Source: RGIG464 sp045599585 (GTDB lineage: Bacteria > Myxococcota_A > Bradymonadia > UBA4248). Taken from it: a DNA stretch of 64,000 nt. The position numbers were made by a program, and so were the translations under genes. This document shows positions 38,488-47,718 of the stretch, in pieces. Each line of letters begins with the position of its first letter. Positions within the stretch are counted from its first letter, which is position 1. The notes below the pieces were generated by a model. It had not been told where the DNA came from. It was given only the letters and a program-made list of their open reading frames with translations, and ran no database searches. The DNA lies in the NCBI GenBank assembly GCA_045599585.1, contig JAZRWH010000049.1, positions 19,666-83,665 of the forward strand, given 5' to 3'.

Positions 38488-38509
38488 GGCCGCCCCGAAG
38501 AGCAGCCTT
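38488..38509 (-). terminator. Probable terminator of the CFI-box/barrel gene
   Basis: On the minus strand AAGGCTGC...GGCGGCC is followed by eight Ts. The rest of 38125-38487 has no gene. Around 38395-38485 are GC-rich, partly degenerate hairpins (GGCCC/GGGCC and CGCGGC-G-TATT...GCCGCG) that may be decayed family members. Confidence 0.6.
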
Positions 38510-38535
38510 ATAGGATTATGAAATGAAGATATGGA

Positions 38536-40467
38536 TTAAAATTCCAAACCAAGACCTATTTGGAACGTTGCATTTTCGGTAAGGTCGAAAGCACCGCCTG
38601 CATAGAAATTGTTAATATTGGCATACATATATTCGGCAAAGAGGTATGAGTTATTAACGCCCCATTCGACATCAAAAGCCTTAGCCATACTTGGAGAGAT
38701 CCAGTCGAGGACAAAAGCGAGTCCTGCAACGGCATGGAAGCCAAAAGTGCCACCGTAACCTTTTTTGCCACCGGCCGAGGGGATATCACCGGAAGCATTT
38801 TCGACGAACCAAATATAATAATCAAAGCCACCTTTTACATAAATCGTAAGAGGGACATTGAATCGCTGCCAAAGGTAGTCGAAGCGGTAAACGAGCGAGA
38901 GGCGGAAAGGGAGCCAATGAATGGAAGTTTCATCGACAGTGGTATTACCGTCGTTATCGATCGCCTTACCGGTAATATTGCCGTAGCCGAAATGAAAGCC
39001 CAAGCCCAGTGAGCCGACGCCGCGCCAAAACTGCCAATCGTATTCGCCTTCGAGGAGGAAGCCAGAATTATCGGAGAAGTGTTTTTTAAAAGCGCTTCCG
39101 AGTTTATCAGGCGTATAGGGACCAGCTTTTAATTCGACCATCATATTGACGGGCGATTCGTCGTCCGAATCGAGCGCGAAGGCATCGGAGGGGGCAGTCA
39201 CACAGAGTGCAGAAGCGAGCAGTACAGCGGCGGCGGTAGATTTAGAGGCCAACGCTATTTTTTTTTGTCTTTTTCTGCGAATGAGCATGGCGATGCCGAA
39301 GCAGAAGAGGAGGAAGATGCCCGCGAGGACAACTGGAGCGTTAAGCGCAAGATAAGCCATGCCATAGACAGGCCAGAGGAGCGTACGCGTAATGGCGCGG
39401 GCCGTCGGGTGTTGTCCGATGAAGTGCGCGAGTGGCGGACTTAAGCGATAATAGGTATCGACGAATGCGCGGCCAGGGGCATTCGTAAGGAGGATATTGT
39501 CGCGGAACTTGCGCAGGAGCGCGACGTGGGGTTCTTGTGTTGATCCCCAAGCAGCGGTTGCAATGAAGCAGAAACCACCATCAACGTCTGCATTCTCAGC
39601 CCGATACGTTTCCCAGAAATCGTTACTTGAGAGTGTCGTGACGTCAACGACAGGCCCCATAAGACTTTCGTTGCCCACAGAATCGACAGCTGTAATACCG
39701 ATTTTGTAGTCAGTTTCTTCGTCAATATGGTCTTTGAGGGTCGCACTTGTTTTAGAGATGCTCATGGTATCAGCATTGACATCTTCTGGCGCCTGACCTT
39801 GAGCCATCGCAACAGAGGTATCGGAAGTATAATAGATATTATACGAAGCAGCGCTATCCACAGCATCCCAAGAAAGTTCGATAGAGCTTCCGCCAGGTTC
39901 GGCCGAAAGTGAGCTCGGAGCAGCCGGACGTTTTGTACGGAAATCGAGGACATACGTCACATTATAAATATTCTCGGAGAGAGCCGACGAATCATTGACG
40001 ATCAGATAGATGTAGGATGTCTCAGCCAAGTTCTCGCACATATCAGCCGAAGTCGCGGAACTGAGCTTAGAGGCCTTTAGTTTTACCGTAATCGGGCCTG
40101 TAGAAGCGCTCAAGGGCTGATTATTTACAATATTTTCGCATTCTTCAGACGAATCGCGCTCTAATTTTTTATTTGAACAAGCTTGAGATCCATTTGCGAA
40201 TTTCACAGAAAATTTAGCTGATGAAGAGAGCTTGTTCGTCTTATCGAGCGTATAGACAAAACTCACTTCTCCCGTGGAGATATCGAAGAGATCTTCACAT
40301 CGTCTGACGTTAAAAACGAGCGTTTTGTCAGCATCATAAGCTGAAGTATTCAACGAACTCGTGAGCGACCAATCAGACTCGCTTGTATTAGCCTGAGCAG
40401 CTGTGGGGAGCCCAAGCCCGAGAATAAGGGCGGCCATAGCGCCCATTCTGGAGAACATAAACTTCAT
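38536..40467 (-). CDS. FnIII/CFI-box protein with internal signal-like segment and C-terminal beta-barrel-like domain
   Basis: 643 residues from the ATG at 40467, which overlaps the asd stop (TAATG). A signal peptide ends AAQA. A beta-rich region is followed by a fibronectin III-like domain (about 185-280, SIELSWDAVDSAASYNIYY) and then a CFI-box: GFCFIATAAWGS (about 300) with FRDNIL, GRAFVDTYYRLSPPLA. Two hydrophobic helices (about 355-392) end in RRKRQKK. A second signal-like stretch (about 405-428, ending AFA) leads to a 200-residue region of alternating strands ending in aromatic-rich segments and a terminal F, like an outer-membrane barrel. The two halves may be separated by proteolysis. 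Confidence 0.72.
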   Translation of the reverse strand: MKFMFSRMGAMAALILGLGLPTAAQANTSESDWSLTSSLNTSAYDADKTLVFNVRRCEDLFDISTGEVSFVYTLDKTNKLSSSAKFSVKFANGSQACSNKKLERDSSEECENIVNNQPLSASTGPITVKLKASKLSSATSADMCENLAETSYIYLIVNDSSALSENIYNVTYVLDFRTKRPAAPSSLSAEPGGSSIELSWDAVDSAASYNIYYTSDTSVAMAQGQAPEDVNADTMSISKTSATLKDHIDEETDYKIGITAVDSVGNESLMGPVVDVTTLSSNDFWETYRAENADVDGGFCFIATAAWGSTQEPHVALLRKFRDNILLTNAPGRAFVDTYYRLSPPLAHFIGQHPTARAITRTLLWPVYGMAYLALNAPVVLAGIFLLFCFGIAMLIRRKRQKKIALASKSTAAAVLLASALCVTAPSDAFALDSDDESPVNMMVELKAGPYTPDKLGSAFKKHFSDNSGFLLEGEYDWQFWRGVGSLGLGFHFGYGNITGKAIDNDGNTTVDETSIHWLPFRLSLVYRFDYLWQRFNVPLTIYVKGGFDYYIWFVENASGDIPSAGGKKGYGGTFGFHAVAGLAFVLDWISPSMAKAFDVEWGVNNSYLFAEYMYANINNFYAGGAFDLTENATFQIGLGLEF

Positions 40468-41492
40468 TAATCCATCCTTGCATGGTTCCAAGCCGCGCAG
40501 GCAATCTGCACAGCGTTTAGCGCAGCACCTTTTAACAGGTTATCGCTCACAACCCAAAAGATTAGACCTTGCTCGACCGGATCTTTTCGAATTCGACCGA
40601 CGAGCGTCTGAAACAAGCCTTCCGCCTGTACACTGGTGGGATAAGCTGACGGATCTGCGATATCCGTGACGCAAAGGCCATCCATTTGATTCAATATTGT
40701 TTGCGCCTCTGCGACAGAAATATCTTTTTGCGTTGAGACATGAACGACTTCACTATGGCTTCTCATCACGGGAACGCGCACACACGTTGCGCTCACAGGA
40801 AGATCGGGTCTGCCTAGTATTTTTTTTGTCTCATTCATCATTTTGTGTTCTTCTTCAGTGAAACCATCTTCTGTAAGCGGTCCAATCTGAGGAACAACAT
40901 CAAAAGCGATTGTACGAGCATGAACTGCTGATTTTTCTGGACGTTTGCCGTCGAGTGTCTGACGCGTTTCATTCAACAACGCATCCATGCCTTTTTGTCC
41001 TGCACCACTACATGACTGATAAGTCGCCACGCGGACAGAACGAATGCCTACGGCCCTATCCAAAGCAGCCAGCGCCAACACCATCTGAATGGTTGAACAG
41101 TTTGGATTGGCGATGATCCGCGGACTCAAATCGATCAGCTCTCCGTTGACTTCGGGAACGACCAACGCTTTGTCGGCATCCATGCGATAAGCCGAAGTAT
41201 TATCGATGACGAGCGCCCCTGCCTCTACGGCTTTTGGTGCCAACGCAAGAGACACTGATTTTCCTGCACTGAACAAAGCAATGTCTACGCCCTCAAAGCT
41301 GTACAATGCGGCATCCTGAACAGTTTTTGCCCCCCACGGCGTGTCGATCAATTTACCGGCCGAACGACTTGAAGCAACCAAATCAAGTTCGCCAACCGGA
41401 AATTTCAGCGCATCAAGGCAATGTATCATCTCGCGACCTACGGCACCCGTTGCACCGACGACTGCGACATGAGCTTTCTCAGACTTCTTCAT
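40467..41492 (-). CDS. asd: Aspartate-semialdehyde dehydrogenase
   Basis: 341 residues, normal length. N-terminal Rossmann motif GATGAVGREM (about 14-23), NCSTIQ and the catalytic cysteine in QSCSGAGQKG (about 160). It reduces aspartyl phosphate to the semialdehyde for lysine, threonine, methionine and diaminopimelate synthesis. GGGAG precedes the ATG. Its stop overlaps the start of the CFI-box gene, so an unrelated envelope gene seems translationally coupled to it. Confidence 0.94.
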   Translation of the reverse strand: MKKSEKAHVAVVGATGAVGREMIHCLDALKFPVGELDLVASSRSAGKLIDTPWGAKTVQDAALYSFEGVDIALFSAGKSVSLALAPKAVEAGALVIDNTSAYRMDADKALVVPEVNGELIDLSPRIIANPNCSTIQMVLALAALDRAVGIRSVRVATYQSCSGAGQKGMDALLNETRQTLDGKRPEKSAVHARTIAFDVVPQIGPLTEDGFTEEEHKMMNETKKILGRPDLPVSATCVRVPVMRSHSEVVHVSTQKDISVAEAQTILNQMDGLCVTDIADPSAYPTSVQAEGLFQTLVGRIRKDPVEQGLIFWVVSDNLLKGAALNAVQIACAAWNHARMD

Positions 41493-41646
41493 GAAAAAAA
41501 ACTCCCTAAAATCCCCCGGCCCAATCTTTCGTTATTACCACGTCAGAGGCACAGTTGCACTTATTTCAGTGTTTTAAACCAAAGAATTATTGCGTCTATT
41601 TCACCTAAATGCTTCAAGATCGGGTCCTGTGCCCCATTTTATCAAA

Positions 41647-41786
41647 GGGGGAAGTCTCCCCCTGAGCGGCTATCATCAACGCATGAGCAAACAAGGTTGC
41701 TTTTAGCATCCAAGAAAACAATAAATGCGACCCTTTCCGACCGTTCGAATGCACTGAACGCGCTGATGATACGCCGCTACCCCCTC
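41647..41786 (+). repeat. Framed bulged-hairpin repeat, copy 7, long apex
   Basis: Standard frame, outer AGCGGC/GCCGCT, inner stem TATCATCA/TGATGATA, unpaired C. The apex is about 80-90 bases of unique sequence. It lies between asd and the following gene, against their direction. Nothing else is seen in 41493-41840. Confidence 0.82.
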
Positions 41787-41839
41787 TTCGCCGCAGCGCT
41801 TCAAACACATTGTTTGGCCTGAATGATCATCTCAAAAAC

Positions 41840-41880
41840 AAAAAAACGGCAGCACTCCATCCTCATGAAGTACTGCCGCT
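41840..41880 (-). terminator. Intrinsic terminator of the exported-protein gene
   Basis: On the minus strand CGGCAGTACT...AGTGCTGCCG is followed by seven Ts. Confidence 0.85.
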
Positions 41881-41894
41881 AAAAAAGAAGATGA

Positions 41895-42500
41895 TTAACC
41901 GAGCGTATATGCTGCAACCATATCCGAATCCATAGACCAATCACCATCCAGTTTCTGATTCAAAATAATGACCAGTTTTTTGCTGTCAGGCGTCCAATAA
42001 GCACTCTTAATGCTTACAGCTGCAACTTTTTTCTTTGAAGGACTCGTAAACAACGCCGCATAACCTAACGTCATGCTCTGTCCACCAGCAGAAAGCGTCA
42101 GCTGAAGATTCTCACCGATTACCATTCCGCCTAACTGCCAACCAACAGGAGAAACCATACCTTCGTGATGGCCACCACGAATGCCATAGGGCGCAACTTC
42201 TTTAGAAGCAAGTGCTTTGTCAAGCGATACGCCTTTCAACGGGTAGACCAAAACAGGACCTTGGCCACCGACCTTATAGATGACAAGCGATTTGCCAGCG
42301 AGCTGGCTACCTTGAACGATTGCATAAAAATCAGGATTAACGCCAAAACCGACAAAATCCATCGTAATTTTGTCTGTATCCTGAGCCTGAGCCTCCATCG
42401 GAGCCATGGTCACACCAGAAATCGCAGCACCTACAAAACAGACAGCGGCACCAAGGGCGAACAGAGAACGAGAAAGGATTTGACGCATATTGTTCTTCAT
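41895..42500 (-). CDS. Exported protein of unknown function
   Basis: 201 residues from the ATG at 42500, preceded by GGAGG; the longer frame to 42581 adds a sequence with no signal character. A signal peptide ends in AQAQ (about residue 37). The mature protein is beta-rich with a region around GIRGGHHEGMVSPVGWQLGG. I do not recognise a family. It is about 100 bases downstream of the GltJ-like gene on the same strand, so it may be cotranscribed and work at the envelope with it; this is only an inference. Confidence 0.7.
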   Translation of the reverse strand: MKNNMRQILSRSLFALGAAVCFVGAAISGVTMAPMEAQAQDTDKITMDFVGFGVNPDFYAIVQGSQLAGKSLVIYKVGGQGPVLVYPLKGVSLDKALASKEVAPYGIRGGHHEGMVSPVGWQLGGMVIGENLQLTLSAGGQSMTLGYAALFTSPSKKKVAAVSIKSAYWTPDSKKLVIILNQKLDGDWSMDSDMVAAYTLG

Positions 42501-42603
42501 ACCAGAACCTCCTATAGAATCGATAAGCAGAATTTCGACCTGTCTGCCAAGAGCAGAAAACGCACTCAATGATGCATGCAATCAGCAGACCAACTTCGAT
42601 AAT

Positions 42604-45495
42604 TTAGTTAATGAATACCTTTTGATCGACTGTCGCCTCTCCAGGACCAAAATTCCACATATCTTTTTTGGACTCAAGACATTTGACAAGCTCGCCCGTG
42701 CTTTCTGTTGGGGTTACCGTAAAACTATCGACAGCACCGTCAGCCTTAATTTTAAGGGTTACATAGAACTTATCGACCTGTAAACTACCCGTCTTTTTGA
42801 GGCGTTTTTGACAAGCAACGATCGTAGGTTGGACTTTTTTCCATCCAGCAACCATTCTATCCGGTGCATCTGCCGCAGACGCTTTGTTCATTCCCTGGTA
42901 TTTAGATCCAGCAACAGCTTCTAAAGCTGAATTATCTTCAACAGCTCTACCAAGATCAGCAGATTTTCTGCCATCCGCTCGAATAACAGGCACGGTTGGC
43001 GCTGCTGCAACAGCCGATTCTTCAGAATTTGCCGCATCATCTACGGTATTTGCTGCATTCGCCTGATTCGCAGCTTTACGAGCGGAAGAATCACTGCCGC
43101 CGCGATGACGAACTTTTTCAGCCCCAGAACCGCCGATAATCTCAACTTCGCCTATTTCATCTGAGTCATTCACAAGGGTATCACTGCCAACGGATCTTCC
43201 CTGAACCGTGCCAAAACCTGCATTTAGCTTGCTCATGTCACTATCTTCAGGCTTCTGCTGTGCCCAAATCGTCACGCAAATGACAATCACAGCAAAAACG
43301 AGAGCCACAACGCCAATGATCGCAAATTTCGTCATATTGCGTTTCTTCGTGTCTGCCTTTTCTACGTCACGAAGCATGGAAAGTTCAATCAGCATCGAAG
43401 CTTCGCTGGGACCATCTGGATTGGCATTCTCCTGATAATCGATTTTATCGATTTCTTCACTGGCTTTGGCCAATTCTTCCTGACGCTTCATCAATTCATC
43501 GAAGCGCGTTGAACGACGTGCCACTGCAGATTCAGCTTGCGAGGACTCGGCACACAAACTATCAGAATCAGCAAGTCCTTCTGGCGCATCTGCATTGGAT
43601 TCCACAAGATCATTCACAAGTCCTTGCGGGAGGAGGCAAGAGGCTTCATCGTCCAAGTCGATCGCTCCCATATCAAGATCGATCTCCTGAACACTCTCAT
43701 CGCCAACAACAGCTTCTGCACTGGCCTGGTCATTAGCAGCATCCACTTTGTCAATCGCAGGGAGCTGCTCCATCGAATCCCCATCATCGAGATCAATGTT
43801 GCCAAGTTCAAGCGCGCCTTCAGCAGCCACAGATGTACTGAGAGAAACTTTTTGAGCTGCAACCGGCAGAATTGACTGATCAAGATCAAGATCAATGTGA
43901 GGCAAACCCATTGAAGAATCCGCATCTTCGTCAAGATCAATGTCAGCCAAAACATCATCTTTCGCAAGAACCGAAGAAATGCTCTTGTTCAAACCACTCA
44001 CGGCCTGCTGAGAAGCAGTCGAAGTAATACCTTGTCCCGTCGGAAGATCGCTTAACGCAATGCCGTCGACTTTCGAATCCAAACGAAAATCTGTCTCTGA
44101 TGGCAGCCAATTACTGATGCTATCTGCGCGTTCCGCCCCATCCCCCGGAAGAAGCGCCTCAGCATCAGGAAGTTTAAGTGCTTCGGCCAGATCTTCTTTG
44201 CTGTCTAAAAGCATATCGTCGTCCAACGACGACTCTGCTTTCGAGGACGAGATAGCTACGTCTGCTTTCGGTAGCGCACTACCCGACTCTTTTTTCAAAG
44301 CACCCAACTCTGCTTTTAAACCGGCAAGGCCTGTCGGTTTGCTGATCGCGCCCAATTTGCTCTCTTGCACTTGTTGAGCATTGGTCACATTTGAGGATCC
44401 AAGCGTACTCTTAAGCGGACTCGCGATCGAAGGAACAGACGATGATATCGGCTTTCCAAAAAGTGAAGCCCCTGCAACTGATTTACCACCAAAAGCTGGC
44501 TGTTTCAGACCTCCGCCTAAAAGTGAACCAGGCTTTACGCTAGGATTAGCACTGCTACTTGGAGCGCCTGACTTGCCGCCAAACAAGCTCGAAATTCCAG
44601 GTACGGCATTGGATGACGTCTTAAACGATGAGATTGGCTTCGCCCCGCCATCTGATATCGGCTTGAGTGTACTCAAACTTGGGAAGGGTTTAGACAACAC
44701 TTCTTGCTTACCGCCCGCCGTTTCTTTTCGCAGATCGGGAATCGCATCCAGCGACTGAAACGACAACAACGGTGATGATTCGCGTACTCGCGTGCTGTCC
44801 TCGCCTTCTTCATCCGCTGATTCTGGTTGATCTTGGACACCATCACGTCGCGCGTTCGTCACAAGATCGTCTATCGCGGGCATCGCCTGATGTGTCGGAA
44901 CTTCGTCGTTAAGCGCAGCTGTGTTGGTGAGCGTCTGCGCTCTAGAATCAAGACGGGCCCCCGCTTCATCTCTTTTTTCATCCAAGGATGAAGACTCAAG
45001 AAGACGCGCCTTGAGGGATCCCACGTCTGGAGACACTTTTTTCGCGGATGTGCTCGACATACTAACCGGTTTTTGCGAACGCACAGGAACAACGGGCGCT
45101 GCCGGAACTGATGGCTGCGCTGCCGATGCAAATGGTTCAATATCCACGAGCGGTTTCCAACTGCCCAATGATTTGCTCCATACATAACAATCTTTGGCGA
45201 TCGGACTTACCGTCGGAGACTGAATCTTCGCGATCAACTCGTCTTGCGTATAAGGGCCAAAACTCTCACCATTATACGAATAATACCACCCCGGCGTCTC
45301 TTTCTGCGTCTTCTTGGGCATACTCATTGCCGATGCTCTCCACTTGCCAAGCGTTGAGCTGCTCGATGAATCTTCATCTACCCGCATGGTGATCACTTCA
45401 CCACATTTTCGACACGTCATGCGCACCGTTTTCCTGACGATCTTCTCATCAGGAATATAGTACGTCGCCTGACACTTTTCACAGACTATCTTCAT
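42604..45495 (-). CDS. GltJ/AgmX-like protein: MJ0042 zinc finger, GYF domain, TM, TonB-like C-terminus
   Basis: 963 residues. Residues 1-37 are an MJ0042 zinc finger (CEKCQATYYIP...CRKCG), about 66-118 a GYF_2 domain (GWYYSYNGESFGPYTQDELI). About 600 residues of low-complexity Ser/Ala/Asp/Leu sequence follow, with repeated acidic motifs such as DIDLDED and NIDLDDGD. One membrane helix is near 718-743, then a periplasmic linker and a TonB/AgmX-like end (LKIKADGAVDSFTVTP, WNFGPGEATV). This order is that of Myxococcus GltJ, which links cytoplasmic MglA to the gliding machinery. No other gliding gene is in the window, so a general envelope role is also possible. Confidence 0.82.
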   Translation of the reverse strand: MKIVCEKCQATYYIPDEKIVRKTVRMTCRKCGEVITMRVDEDSSSSSTLGKWRASAMSMPKKTQKETPGWYYSYNGESFGPYTQDELIAKIQSPTVSPIAKDCYVWSKSLGSWKPLVDIEPFASAAQPSVPAAPVVPVRSQKPVSMSSTSAKKVSPDVGSLKARLLESSSLDEKRDEAGARLDSRAQTLTNTAALNDEVPTHQAMPAIDDLVTNARRDGVQDQPESADEEGEDSTRVRESSPLLSFQSLDAIPDLRKETAGGKQEVLSKPFPSLSTLKPISDGGAKPISSFKTSSNAVPGISSLFGGKSGAPSSSANPSVKPGSLLGGGLKQPAFGGKSVAGASLFGKPISSSVPSIASPLKSTLGSSNVTNAQQVQESKLGAISKPTGLAGLKAELGALKKESGSALPKADVAISSSKAESSLDDDMLLDSKEDLAEALKLPDAEALLPGDGAERADSISNWLPSETDFRLDSKVDGIALSDLPTGQGITSTASQQAVSGLNKSISSVLAKDDVLADIDLDEDADSSMGLPHIDLDLDQSILPVAAQKVSLSTSVAAEGALELGNIDLDDGDSMEQLPAIDKVDAANDQASAEAVVGDESVQEIDLDMGAIDLDDEASCLLPQGLVNDLVESNADAPEGLADSDSLCAESSQAESAVARRSTRFDELMKRQEELAKASEEIDKIDYQENANPDGPSEASMLIELSMLRDVEKADTKKRNMTKFAIIGVVALVFAVIVICVTIWAQQKPEDSDMSKLNAGFGTVQGRSVGSDTLVNDSDEIGEVEIIGGSGAEKVRHRGGSDSSARKAANQANAANTVDDAANSEESAVAAAPTVPVIRADGRKSADLGRAVEDNSALEAVAGSKYQGMNKASAADAPDRMVAGWKKVQPTIVACQKRLKKTGSLQVDKFYVTLKIKADGAVDSFTVTPTESTGELVKCLESKKDMWNFGPGEATVDQKVFIN

Positions 45496-45713
45496 GGATC
45501 ACACCATAAATCTATCGCATTTCGGCTCGTTACGCCGGTTTGCATTATTATTTATCCTTTTGATCTTTATAAGACCAAAATGCCGACTTTGCTCTATCAT
45601 ACTTTAAAATTTTTCTCAACTTTCTTAATACATGCCATTTTCTAAACAATCCTTATCAAATCTTTTCCTGCTTCCTTCTTTTATAATATCTTTTTTTTAT
45701 TGTTCTGTTTGCG

Positions 45714-45776
45714 GCCGCTATTGCCTTGGCAATACGCGGCACGCCCGTCGGCTATTGCCTTCGGCATACGCCGACG
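45714..45776 (+). repeat. Two bulged hairpins (plus orientation)
   Basis: 45714-45740: GCCGC-TATTGCC/GGCAATA-C-GCGGC. 45746-45776: CGTCGGC-TATTGCC/GGC-ATA-C-GCCGACG (one inner base missing). They form the left frame of the second MITE region. Between 45777 and 46084 I see only AT-rich sequence and a small AATCCGT/ACGGATT hairpin near 45871. Confidence 0.83.
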
Positions 45777-46084
45777 CTTTTCGAATGGCTATCACCCCAA
45801 ACCATTTTTCTATATATTCTAACTTATATATCAATAATTATGATATTTAACTTACAATAAACACAAGACAACAATCCGTAAACCACGGATTTTACACTCC
45901 AAATCACTCCGCGTTTACAACACACTTTACTACCCTTACGAAATAAGTTAGTTGTAATGATGTATTCTCTATTCACCCTGCTCATTCATCCATTTAATAA
46001 CACGGGTGAAGTCCTACTTTATACAATTCAATTAAGATCGTTCACAATCAGTTTTATACAATTCAACCAACACATATATCCTCT

Positions 46085-46365
46085 CACTGCTGTCCCACGA
46101 AGTTTTCATAGAATACTCTGATAACTCTACAGTAGTTTTGTTTTATCGATATATCGTCGTTTCTAAGCATGAAAAAGACTTAAAATTACTGTTAAACCGC
46201 CTGCGTCGTGAAGCCGAAGGCAAGCAGCGGGCGCACCAGACGAGCGGGCGCGCATGTTGAAGACGAAGTCAAGTTCGCGGACAGAACGAGAATAAGAAAA
46301 GTATAAAATTCTATAACAAGCGCATTTTGTTACAGTTAATGAGAATATACCAAAGAACAGCAGTG
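46085..46365. mobile_element. MITE copy 2, internally deleted
   Basis: 281 bp. The left end is CACTGCTGTCCCAC, the right end a degenerate match ending CAGCAGTG. Flanks ATATCCTCT and TTATCCTCT match at eight of nine bases, a target-site duplication. Relative to copy 1 it lacks about 130 bp from after AAGTTCGC to GGACAG. Confidence 0.85.
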
Positions 46366-46427
46366 TTATCCTCTATAATATTGATGAGCAAACAAATTCA
46401 TTTCATTTAAACACGATCAATACAAAA

Positions 46428-46494
46428 AAGGCGGCGTATTGTGCAACAATAGCCGCCTTGCGCTCTGCGTATTGGCAAAGCCAATAGCAGACGC
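46428..46494 (-). repeat. Two bulged hairpins (minus orientation); terminator of mnmA
   Basis: 46428-46459: AAGGCGGC-G-TATTG/CAATA-GCCGCCTT. 46460-46494: CTGC-G-TATTGGC/GCCAATA-GCAG. They lie just beyond the mnmA stop in its direction. Read on the minus strand, the outer one ends GCCGCC-TTTTTT, a good intrinsic terminator. Confidence 0.87.
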
Positions 46495-46512
46495 TCACAC
46501 AAAGATCAAAGA

Positions 46513-47577
46513 TCAATCAATCGTTCCACCACCTATCACCTCATCGCCATCATATAAAACAGCTGCTTGACCCGGGGTAATTGCCAAAAGCGGTTCATCA
46601 AATACAAGACGAACAGCATTAGGGCCATCGGGATATACCGTGACGGGTTTTTCTTTTTGACGATAACGAACCTTAGCAGCACAACGAATCGGTTCCGAAG
46701 GAACAACACCGCTTATCCAATTAAACTGACTAACATGTGCTTCGGTGGATTTACAGTCTTCTTCGCGCCCAAGAATAATATCAGCTGTAATTGGGTCGAT
46801 GCGGCAGACATACAATGGCTCATGATACGTCAATCCAAGCCCGCGGCGCTGACCGATCGTATAGTGAATAATGCCCGCATGTTTGCCCATCACCTTGCCA
46901 TCTTTCATAATAAAACGGCCAGGCTTGATGGCTTTGCCACTGATTTTTTCTATCACAGCAGCATAATTCCCATCGGGAACAAAACAAATATCCTGACTAT
47001 CCGGTTTGGCAGCATTCTCAAAACCATGTTTCGCCGCCAGAGCACGAACTTCTTTTTTCGTTAACTCGCCCAACGGAAAATACGTTCTAGAAAGCTGTTC
47101 CTGAGTCATCGTGTAAAGTACATAACTCTGATCTTTTGTATCATCTAATGCTTTTTTGAGATGATAACGTTCGCCGTCAAATTCTATGCGCGCATAATGC
47201 CCTGTTACGACACATTCACAATCAAACTGCTGAGCGCGATTATAAAGGCGATCAAATTTCATATAACGATTACAGTCAATACAAGGGTTAGGCGTGCGAC
47301 CGTTAAGATATGAATTCACAAATTTATTAATGATTTTTTCTCTAAAATCCTCAGTAAAATTGAAAACATAATAAGGAATGCCAAGATTATCTGCGATACC
47401 GCGCGCATCTTGTACATCTTCAAGCGAACAACAGGAATGGTCTTTCGCAACACATGCATCTTCATTATTATATAATTTCATGGTGCAACCAATGCATTCA
47501 AAACCACGGTCGACCATCATTTTGGCAGCCATACTCGAATCAACGCCGCCACTCATTGCAATAAGTGCTTTTGTCAT
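46513..47577 (-). CDS. mnmA: tRNA-specific 2-thiouridylase MnmA
   Basis: 354 residues, normal length. PP-loop SGGVDSS (9-15), catalytic cysteines in NPCIDCN (Cys99, Cys102) and QDICFVPDG (about 197), and the family stretch GQRRGLGL. It thiolates U34 of Lys, Glu and Gln tRNAs in the cytoplasm, using sulfur relayed from a cysteine desulfurase. GAGGAAAAT precedes the ATG. Terminated by the bulged hairpin pair described at 46428. Confidence 0.96.
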   Translation of the reverse strand: MTKALIAMSGGVDSSMAAKMMVDRGFECIGCTMKLYNNEDACVAKDHSCCSLEDVQDARGIADNLGIPYYVFNFTEDFREKIINKFVNSYLNGRTPNPCIDCNRYMKFDRLYNRAQQFDCECVVTGHYARIEFDGERYHLKKALDDTKDQSYVLYTMTQEQLSRTYFPLGELTKKEVRALAAKHGFENAAKPDSQDICFVPDGNYAAVIEKISGKAIKPGRFIMKDGKVMGKHAGIIHYTIGQRRGLGLTYHEPLYVCRIDPITADIILGREEDCKSTEAHVSQFNWISGVVPSEPIRCAAKVRYRQKEKPVTVYPDGPNAVRLVFDEPLLAITPGQAAVLYDGDEVIGGGTID

Positions 47578-47678
47578 ATTTTCCTCAAATCAACGGGTTA
47601 TATTACGCCGTAAATCGCTTTATATATTTCATTCGTTCAAATAAATAGCCACCTTCTAACACCAACATAACGATCAGA

Positions 47679-47706
47679 CGTTTTCTCCTAATCGTAGGAG
47701 AAAACG
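47679..47706. terminator. Hairpin downstream of the first Cys-rich lipoprotein
   Basis: A perfect 12-bp stem CGTTTTCTCCTA/TAGGAGAAAACG with an ATCG loop, 12 bases after the stop at 47719. No clear T-run follows, so termination is only likely. Confidence 0.55.
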
Positions 47707-47718
47707 CCGTGTATAAAA

